From contig VBFD01000067.1 in the NCBI GenBank assembly GCA_005883585.1, forward strand, positions 1 through 10,331: 10,331 bases of DNA. The letters run 5' to 3'. The position numbers were made by a program, and so were the translations under genes. The notes under the pieces were generated by a model. That model worked only from the letters and a program-made list of their open reading frames with translations. It searched no databases and had not been told where the DNA came from. Shown one piece after another: positions 6,396-10,331 of this stretch. Source of the stretch: UBA10449 sp005883585. Lineage in GTDB: Bacteria > Chloroflexota > Dormibacteria > Dormibacterales > Dormibacteraceae. The stretch's first letter is position 1, and each line of letters opens with the position of its first letter.

Positions 6396-8555
6396 ACGAA
6401 GACGAGCTCGGTTGCGCCAGCCGTCTGGCCCGGCGGGAAAGGCGCTTGGGAACGGTAGGCTCTCGCCACTCACTGGGTCGCTGATCGGGGCCGCGCTGCC
6501 CGGCGAAGTCACGGCCCATAAATAGCCGGCGGAGGCATCGTAGCCCGAAACCAGCAGGGACCCACCAGCCGCGTTTACGAGATAAAGGCTTGTCCCAGAT
6601 CGATACAGCCAGGTGGTGGTCGCCGACGTCTTGAGGTCGCGGCTTTGCAGCTCGTTGAACCCAGGACCCTGTCCGGGTGGCTGTGGCAGCGGATCGCTGG
6701 TGTCGGTCGCCTGAATCCAGGCCGACTGTCCAGATACCGCCACGACGGTCGAATCCGCAAAGACAGTGCGCAGCGAACCGTTATCGGGGTTGACAATCCA
6801 CAGTCCGCCGCCAATGTGCTCTGCAAAGCCCTTGTGCACATAGATCCCCTCGGCGGCGAACGCGAGCACGCTCCACGGGTCGCTGGAAATGCCAAGGGCT
6901 CGGTCCCGACCCGTTGCCACATCCACGACATGCACGACGGGCGGCCCGTGGCTGTAATCCGAGTAGGCGTATCGAGATCCGTCGGGTGAGACCAACCCCG
7001 GCACCCAGCGGCCGGCAGCGCGGTCGTACACGGCCGGCGAAACCCCGGATAGCACTGGCTGCTGGATCGAGTGCGAAACGATCCCCGACGCATCGAAACC
7101 ACCATTGGGGTCGGCGATTACCTGGCCGTCAGTCAGGTTGAGAAATTCGCCGGTTGCCGGTGAGCGTGTTTGATCGAACAGTGGCAATTTGCAGTCGGGC
7201 AGTTGCGCGAGCAGCCAGATCGACTGGGGACTCTCGGTGGCGTTGTCCGCAATCGTCAGGCGCGCCGCATTCATGCCAGGGGTTCCGCCTGCCGTGAAGG
7301 CGACCTCGACGTGGCAGCTGGCCTGTACGTCCAAAGCGCGCCCGGAACACTCGTCATGCACCGTGGAGAACATCTGTTGATCGGCTCCGACCAACGAGGT
7401 TTTCTCGATATTGAGGGCCGTATCCCCAGTGCTGGTGATCGTCAGCGTACGGGTGACGCTGCTGCCCTGGAACCTCAGTACCGACGAGCTGAAACTTGCC
7501 TCGGGCACTTTGAGCCCGATGCTGCCGATCCTGCCGCCGCCCTCTGTGAACCACATCCGGCCGTTCTTGCCTTCTGTGATCTCGCTCGGCTGAGAGTCGC
7601 GCCTAGGGAGCGCGAACGGCCTCATTACGCCCGACGGGCTCACCCGCACGACTGCGTTTCCTCCACCGTCTGCGACCCAGACGTTGCCGTCTACACCCAC
7701 TGCCATTCCAAGCGGTCTACCCCCGGCCGGAAACGGGAAGATGGTGACCGCGCCGCTGGTGGTGATCCGTCCAACCTCGCCCTGCGGTGCCGAGGGGTGG
7801 GTTTGGTTGAACCAGAGGTTGCCGTCTGGCGCAGCCACGATCTCCGTCGGCTGCAGCTGGTCTGTAGAGCTTCCGCCCAATGAATATTCAGTCACTGCTC
7901 CTTTGGTGGTGATGCGACCGATAGCGCTGTGGTTGAAGTGGGACTCCACGAACCAGAGATTGCCATCAGGTCCGGTCACGATCCCGCGTGGCGCCCGATC
8001 CGTTCCGGGGAGCCGAAACTCGGTGAGCACACCGCCCGGAGTCATCCGGCCAATCCGATCGGCCGCGACCTCGGTGAACCAAAGATTTCCATCGGGACCC
8101 GCGGTGATGCCTTCGGGCCTGCCCGTGACCTGGAACCTGGTCACCGCTCCCTTCGGACTCATCCTCAGGATCCAGTCCTGATGTGGTCCAGGCACGATGG
8201 TTGTAATCCACAAATTGCGGTCGGGCCCGACCGCCATTCTCATCGGACCGCCGACGTCGGTCGGAAGGTCGAACTCGGTGATTGCGCCAGTCGGCGTTAT
8301 AAAACCGACCTTGCCCTGGCCGGCGTCGCCGAACCAGATATTGCCGTCGGCGCCGGCCACCATGCCGCTTAGGCTTGCCTGCCCGCATCCAAGGCACGAT
8401 CCGCCCTGTGCGATGGGGTTGGCCAGCGTGTACTCGACGACCCCGCCCGACGCGATCTTGGGTGGGGACGGGCTTGGCTTGGTCGAAAGGCTCGGCGCTG
8501 GGTGGCCTGTGCAGGCGACAACCATGAGCAGGCACAGCGCGGCGGCAGCCCTCAT
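6276..8555 (-). CDS. lipoprotein with streptogramin-lyase-like (Vgb-type) seven-repeat propeller; 3' end runs into tmRNA
   Basis: The open frame has 759 codons. It begins with a lipoprotein signal (MRAAAALCLLMVVAC, lipobox VVAC, Cys15) and a Ser/Pro linker. Residues about 38-348 form seven repeats around GPDGNLWF, the pattern of virginiamycin B lyase-type seven-bladed propellers. Residues about 352-450 look like an ASPM/SPD-2/Hydin Ig-like domain (LTITSTGDTALNI, then CHVEVAFTAGG). Residues 451-710 look like a second WD40/TolB-like beta domain with YDRAAGRWVPGLVSPDGSR. Codon 721 onward lies inside the tmRNA gene, and the frame closes only at the tag stop codon. The last ~45 residues are Arg/Gly/Ser-rich and unlike the domain before them, so the natural C-terminus appears lost or lies within the tmRNA. 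Antibiotic-lyase activity is not implied: this repeat is common in proteins of unknown function. Probably anchored outside the membrane. Confidence 0.82.
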   Translation of the reverse strand: MRAAAALCLLMVVACTGHPAPSLSTKPSPSPPKIASGGVVEYTLANPIAQGGSCLGCGQASLSGMVAGADGNIWFGDAGQGKVGFITPTGAITEFDLPTDVGGPMRMAVGPDRNLWITTIVPGPHQDWILRMSPKGAVTRFQVTGRPEGITAGPDGNLWFTEVAADRIGRMTPGGVLTEFRLPGTDRAPRGIVTGPDGNLWFVESHFNHSAIGRITTKGAVTEYSLGGSSTDQLQPTEIVAAPDGNLWFNQTHPSAPQGEVGRITTSGAVTIFPFPAGGRPLGMAVGVDGNVWVADGGGNAVVRVSPSGVMRPFALPRRDSQPSEITEGKNGRMWFTEGGGRIGSIGLKVPEASFSSSVLRFQGSSVTRTLTITSTGDTALNIEKTSLVGADQQMFSTVHDECSGRALDVQASCHVEVAFTAGGTPGMNAARLTIADNATESPQSIWLLAQLPDCKLPLFDQTRSPATGEFLNLTDGQVIADPNGGFDASGIVSHSIQQPVLSGVSPAVYDRAAGRWVPGLVSPDGSRYAYSDYSHGPPVVHVVDVATGRDRALGISSDPWSVLAFAAEGIYVHKGFAEHIGGGLWIVNPDNGSLRTVFADSTVVAVSGQSAWIQATDTSDPLPQPPGQGPGFNELQSRDLKTSATTTWLYRSGTSLYLVNAAGGSLLVSGYDASAGYLWAVTSPGSAAPISDPVSGESLPFPSAFPAGPDGWRNRARLRGGVWSRRGSWASGLRAESRERYSAAFTNANKNTAFALAA
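7542..8354 (-). repeat. seven coding repeats, propeller blades of the lipoprotein
   Basis: Seven copies of a ten-residue core occur about every 42-47 residues: GADGNIWFGD (68), GPDRNLWITT (110), GPDGNLWFTE (153), GPDGNLWFVE (195), APDGNLWFNQ (242), GVDGNVWVAD (287) and GKNGRMWFTE (329). Each follows a short strand ending in a small residue and is followed by a GxI-type strand (for example ADRIGRMTPGGVLTEFRLP). Seven blades matches known Vgb structures. The middle copies are the most alike; the outer ones have drifted. Confidence 0.85.
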
Positions 8556-8630
8556 GTGTTTTCAAACGTGAGGGAGCGCCAAGAATTACGCCTTCGCGGC
8601 AAGCTTCTGGTCTAATGGACCGGCAGCGCC
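8556..8630. promoter_or_regulatory. divergent spacer between lipoprotein and R2lox-like gene
   Basis: These 75 bases must hold the starts of both divergent transcripts. On the plus strand TCTAAT at 8611-8616 matches TATAAT at five of six bases, 14 bases before the R2lox-like start codon, but no good -35 box is present at the right distance. If used, the leader would be very short and would lack a Shine-Dalgarno, in line with the absence of one before the ATG. Nothing convincing is seen for the minus direction. Confidence 0.3.
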
Positions 8631-9578
8631 ATGGCGGTTGATACTGAACGTGAGCAGCTGGACCCGGACCTTGAGCGGATCGCCCGGGCGAACCTCAAGG
8701 AGCTCGGCGACATCCGGATCGACGATGTCCTCTCCTTCATCGACCGCGGCATCGAGAACATGCCCAGCTACATGGACCTGTACCGGCGGTGGGAGACGCA
8801 GCAGTGGGCCGTCGGCGACCTCGATTTCACCCTTGATCGCCAGGACTGGCTAGACGCCGAAGACATGGATCGCAAGGCGACTCTGTGGTCGCACCGCCTG
8901 TTCTTCAACGGCGAGGAGCGGGTCACATCGACGCTCGCACCATTCGTCTGGGCCGCCCCAACGCCGGAGATCGAGATCTTCCTGTCGACGCAGATGGTCG
9001 ACGAGGCGCGTCACACCGTTTTTTTCGACAGGTGGTGGCATGAGGTCGTGGGCACGGACACCAAGAACCTTGGTGAGCTGCTGGTCGAGATCCGGCCGGA
9101 CACCAACGAGGGCTACAACGAGCTCTTCTACGAGCGCCTGCCTTCGGCCGCTCAACGCCTGGCCACCAATCCGAAAGACTTCGATGCCTTCGTCGAGGGC
9201 ATCACGCTGTACCACCTGCTCATCGAGGCGACCCTGGCTCTGACCGGGCAGCGCTTCGAGCTCGAGGCCATGCGCGAGGAAGGCAACACTGACCGCGGTT
9301 TCTACCGGGGCTTCACGGCGGTGGCGAGGGACGAGTCTCGACACGTCAACTTTGGAATCAAGGTGCTCCGCGACGCGGTGCGTGAGGACGCGGCTCGCTA
9401 CGCGCCGATCATCCAGAAGACGCTTGTCGAATGCCTGCCACTGGTCTCAAACACGCTCGATCCTCCCGACCCGCGCTACATCACCGATTACGGCCACACG
9501 GAGAGCGAGATCTTGCAGTTCGCTTTCGATTCTCTGAACAAACGCCTCCGCGCGATCGGGATCAACCTCGCCGCCTGA
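8631..9578 (+). CDS. R2-like ligand-binding oxidase (R2lox) type di-metal protein
   Basis: The protein has 315 residues and belongs to the ferritin-like fold of ribonucleotide reductase R2. The six metal ligands can be placed: Glu95 (FNGEER), Glu125 and His128 (DEARH), Glu199 (LLIEATL), Glu235 and His238 (DESRH). Val98 lies three residues after the first Glu and Tyr194 five before the third, matching the Val71/Tyr162 pair that forms the ether crosslink in the Mycobacterium R2lox (Rv0233, ligands E68, E101, H104, E167, E202, H205, from memory). That favours a Mn/Fe or Fe/Fe oxidase binding a fatty-acid-like ligand rather than an R2 subunit. No nrdA-type large subunit is nearby. The C-terminus (INLAA) lacks the tyrosine-bearing tail of true R2. 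The in vivo reaction of R2lox is unknown. It may be co-transcribed with the zinc-finger gene 68 bases downstream. Database names will often say ribonucleotide reductase beta subunit. Confidence 0.9.
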   Translation: MAVDTEREQLDPDLERIARANLKELGDIRIDDVLSFIDRGIENMPSYMDLYRRWETQQWAVGDLDFTLDRQDWLDAEDMDRKATLWSHRLFFNGEERVTSTLAPFVWAAPTPEIEIFLSTQMVDEARHTVFFDRWWHEVVGTDTKNLGELLVEIRPDTNEGYNELFYERLPSAAQRLATNPKDFDAFVEGITLYHLLIEATLALTGQRFELEAMREEGNTDRGFYRGFTAVARDESRHVNFGIKVLRDAVREDAARYAPIIQKTLVECLPLVSNTLDPPDPRYITDYGHTESEILQFAFDSLNKRLRAIGINLAA

Positions 9579-9629
9579 GGCTTAATCGAGTAGCGCGCTC
9601 ATGTTCACCGCCGACATCGCAGCACAATT

Positions 9630-9637
9630 GAGGGTGG
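9630..9637 (+). promoter_or_regulatory. ribosome binding site of the DksA/TraR-like gene
   Basis: GAGGGTGG lies nine bases before the ATG at 9647 and is one of the clearest Shine-Dalgarno-like sequences in the window. It supports ATG 9647 as the start of this small gene. Confidence 0.55.
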
Positions 9638-9646
9638 TGGCAACTC

Positions 9647-9901
9647 ATGAGTAAAGGATTCCGGGGACCGGACGAGGCTCAGGTCGAAGAAGCCCGAGCC
9701 ACCGCCGACACGATCCATCGCATTCTCGACGAGGATGCGATCCAGGCGGAGCACGCACGGGCTCGAACCGCGGAAGGCGGCTACGGAGTGTGCGAGGACT
9801 GCTCGAGGAAAATCGCCCCCGAGCGGCTCGAGGCGCTGCCGGATGCGACCCGATGCGTCAACTGTCAGGCGGAGTGGGACAAAGCAAACCGGCGGCTGTA
9901 G
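9647..9901 (+). CDS. small DksA/TraR-like C4 zinc-finger protein
   Basis: The protein has 84 residues. A four-cysteine zinc finger at the C-terminus reads C-ED-C, 17 residues, C-VN-C (GVCEDCSRKI, then LEALPDATRCVNCQ), the exact spacing of the DksA/TraR family. The N-terminal ~45 residues are acidic and helical (EEARATADTIHRILDEDAIQ). In DksA a long coiled coil carries acidic residues into the secondary channel of RNA polymerase; here the region before the finger is much shorter, closer to TraR (about 73 residues) than DksA (about 150). A role as an RNA polymerase-binding transcription factor is possible but unproven; many short family members have no known function. The gene follows the R2lox-like gene and faces smpB. 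Confidence 0.88.
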   Translation: MSKGFRGPDEAQVEEARATADTIHRILDEDAIQAEHARARTAEGGYGVCEDCSRKIAPERLEALPDATRCVNCQAEWDKANRRL

Positions 9902-10024
9902 AGCCCGCTGACGGGAGACTGTCAACAGATCGCGTTTTTTTGCACGCCTGGCGCCAACGGTGCGCTTGACGCGCCTCGCACAGGCGCGGTTGGATCCAAA
10001 CATGCGTAATCGGCCCAATGTTGC
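9902..10024. terminator. convergent spacer with hairpins, possible bidirectional terminator
   Basis: These 123 bases lie between the convergent zinc-finger gene and smpB. Three bases after the zinc-finger stop there is CCCG-CTGA-CGGG (9904-9915), then a small CTGT/ACAG inverted repeat (9919-9928), then a run of seven T (9935-9941), all in the right order for plus-strand termination although the T run is not tight against a stem. Further on, CGCGCC/GGCGCG with a seven-base loop (9970-9988) could serve either direction, and TTGGATCCAA (9990-9999) is a perfect palindrome. Strength cannot be judged by eye. Confidence 0.4.
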
Positions 10025-10331
10025 TTAGCGCCTTCGCATCGCGCGGTCGATCTCGCGTTTCGCGTCGCGTTCGGCGATCGCCTCTCGCTTGTCGTACTGC
10101 CGCTTGCCCCTCGCCAGCCCAAGCTCGACCTTGGCGTGATTGCGTGAGAAGTACACCCGCAGCGGGATGAGGGTGTAGCCCTTCTGACGCACCTTGCCGA
10201 TCAGGCTCGCGATCTCCTTTCTATGTAGCAGCAGCTTGCGCGGGCGCATCGGCTCGTGGTTCATGCGGTTGCCTTGCGCGTACTCCGAGATGTGCACGTT
10301 CTCCAGCCACGCCTCGTTGCCATCGATCCGC
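10025..10331 (-). CDS. smpB: SsrA-binding protein SmpB, N-terminus outside window
   Basis: The C-terminal 101 residues are visible, about two thirds of the usual 150-160. They begin RIDGNEAWLENVHISEY, continue with PMRPRKLLLHRKEI and GKVRQKGYTLIPLRVYFS, then KVELGLARGKRQYDKREA, and end in the basic tail IDRAMRRR. These are the hallmark segments of SmpB. SmpB binds the tRNA-like part of tmRNA, takes the place of the missing anticodon arm in the ribosomal A site, and places its C-terminal tail in the empty mRNA channel. The frame is open to the window edge, and a Val codon at 10297-10295 is internal, not a start. The stop is TAA at 10025-10027. The tmRNA gene lies 3.6 kb downstream on the same strand. 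Confidence 0.97.
   Translation of the reverse strand, partial: RIDGNEAWLENVHISEYAQGNRMNHEPMRPRKLLLHRKEIASLIGKVRQKGYTLIPLRVYFSRNHAKVELGLARGKRQYDKREAIAERDAKREIDRAMRRR

Noticed and set aside
7170..7883. 237-residue plus-strand open frame
   Set aside because: It is antisense to the propeller and Ig-like parts of the lipoprotein, and its Arg/His-rich sequence mirrors the repeat coding.
7542..8354. CRISPR-like or tandem DNA repeat
   Set aside because: The periodicity is at the protein level (propeller blades); the DNA copies differ and no constant repeat with spacers exists. No CRISPR array was seen anywhere in the window.
6276..8555. Antibiotic-resistance virginiamycin B lyase
   Set aside because: The repeat pattern matches, but Vgb-like propellers are widespread, this one carries extra domains and a lipoprotein signal, and I could not place the catalytic residues of Vgb with confidence.
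8631..9578. Ribonucleotide reductase beta subunit
   Set aside because: Crosslink-type Val and Tyr, lack of an R2-type C-terminal tail and absence of a large subunit gene fit R2lox better.

Overview
The window is GC-rich bacterial chromosome (about 60-65% G+C by eye). It is gene-dense, with almost everything from position 1 to 8555 on the minus strand. The mix of genes (a LOG-family protein, an R2lox-type di-metal protein, a small DksA/TraR-like zinc finger, a streptogramin-lyase-like propeller lipoprotein and a GGDEF-HD protein) and the codon use suggest a soil-type Actinomycetota or Chloroflexota/'Dormibacterota'-like genome. That placement is inference. No transposase, phage gene or CRISPR array is visible.

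Left part (1-5925, minus strand). Six genes run head to tail with gaps of 8 to 43 bases and could form one transcript. In transcription order they are: a membrane-bound GGDEF-HD signalling protein (3700-5925), a small alpha/beta hydrolase (2985-3674), a LapA-like two-helix membrane protein (2341-2943), a LOG-family nucleotide-monophosphate phosphoribohydrolase-like protein (1562-2332), a phospholipase D superfamily protein with two HKD motifs (468-1547), and a membrane-anchored protein that runs off the left edge (1-424). The last has no stop codon inside the window.

Middle (6017-8555, minus strand). A complete one-piece tmRNA gene (ssrA, 6017-6395) is visible, with an encoded CCA end, a G3-U acceptor pair and a readable tag frame (ANKNTAFALAA, stop at 6276-6278). 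Its 5' end lies inside the open reading frame of the upstream gene, a lipoprotein with a seven-repeat streptogramin-lyase-like propeller. That frame has no stop of its own before the tmRNA and runs in phase into the tag stop codon. If the two are co-transcribed, 5' maturation of the tmRNA would leave a stop-less lipoprotein mRNA, which is the kind of substrate tmRNA rescues. This is the most unusual arrangement in the window.

Right part (8556-10331). Divergent from the lipoprotein are an R2-like ligand-binding oxidase type protein (8631-9578) and an 84-residue DksA/TraR-like zinc finger (9647-9901). Convergent with them is the C-terminal two-thirds of smpB (10025-10331, running off the right edge). 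SmpB is the protein partner of tmRNA, so both parts of the trans-translation system lie about 3.6 kb apart on the same strand, with three other genes between them.
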